This document shows, in pieces, positions 5,755-5,791 of a stretch of DNA of 5,791 nucleotides (its first letter is position 1; the number at the start of each line of letters is the position of its first letter). The position numbers were made by a program, and so were the translations under genes. Origin of the DNA: Actinomycetota bacterium (GTDB lineage Bacteria; Actinomycetota; Thermoleophilia; Gaiellales; Gaiellaceae); contig VAXD01000142.1 in assembly GCA_005884155.1 (NCBI GenBank), positions 919 through 6,709 on the forward strand. Reading direction: 5' to 3'. The notes beneath the pieces are model-generated. The model saw only the letters and a list, made by a program, of their open reading frames with translations. It was not told where the DNA came from and searched no databases.

Positions 5755-5791
5755 GAAACCGCCGCAATGATCGCAGAAGACCGACCGACCG

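Noticed and set aside
4889..5767. A 292-codon version of the ccmD frame starting at TTG 5767
   Set aside because: Only the last 59 residues look like a protein (membrane helix plus charged tail). The rest is Arg/Asp-rich read-through opposite the conserved ccmC frame.

Overview
The window is GC-rich and densely coding. Every gene I can support lies on the minus strand, so the layout is read from right to left. GTG starts are common, genes overlap or nearly touch, and protoporphyrin-branch haem genes sit beside a CcmC/CcmD haem-handling pair. This fits a high-GC actinobacterium, possibly a Thermoleophilia-type lineage. That placement is inference from style and gene content, not a measured classification.

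From right to left the first unit is ccmC (5754-5065), ccmD (5068-4889, 4-base ATGA overlap), hemC (4887-4071, one base after ccmD), hemD (3989-3327), a DUF62-type S-adenosylmethionine hydrolase (3316-2510) and a class I SAM-dependent methyltransferase (2513-1878, 4-base GTGA overlap). It closes with a clear intrinsic terminator at 1820-1864. HemC and HemD convert porphobilinogen to uroporphyrinogen III. CcmC and CcmD handle haem for cytochrome c maturation. The unit therefore joins haem synthesis to haem delivery, with two SAM-using enzymes appended.

The second unit starts right after the terminator. A promoter-like pair (TTGTTG, 16 bases, TATGAT) ends 8 bases before a GTG at 1776. That GTG begins a FUSC-type membrane transporter whose frame stays open for 592 codons to base 1, so its C-terminus is outside the window. 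The spacing suggests a leaderless transcript.

The most notable observations are these. hemC is broken by a frame change at about 4542, exactly where the conserved cofactor-binding Gly-Thr-Ser-Ser stretch should be, as if 11 bases were lost. Five G-runs cover the hemD translation start on the mRNA strand. CcmC has Ser where the family's tryptophan motif normally ends in Asp. A SAM-hydrolysing enzyme is translationally coupled to a methyltransferase in a haem operon. No gene-free stretch exceeds 300 bases. I see no RNA genes, mobile elements or CRISPR arrays, and no wholly new system.
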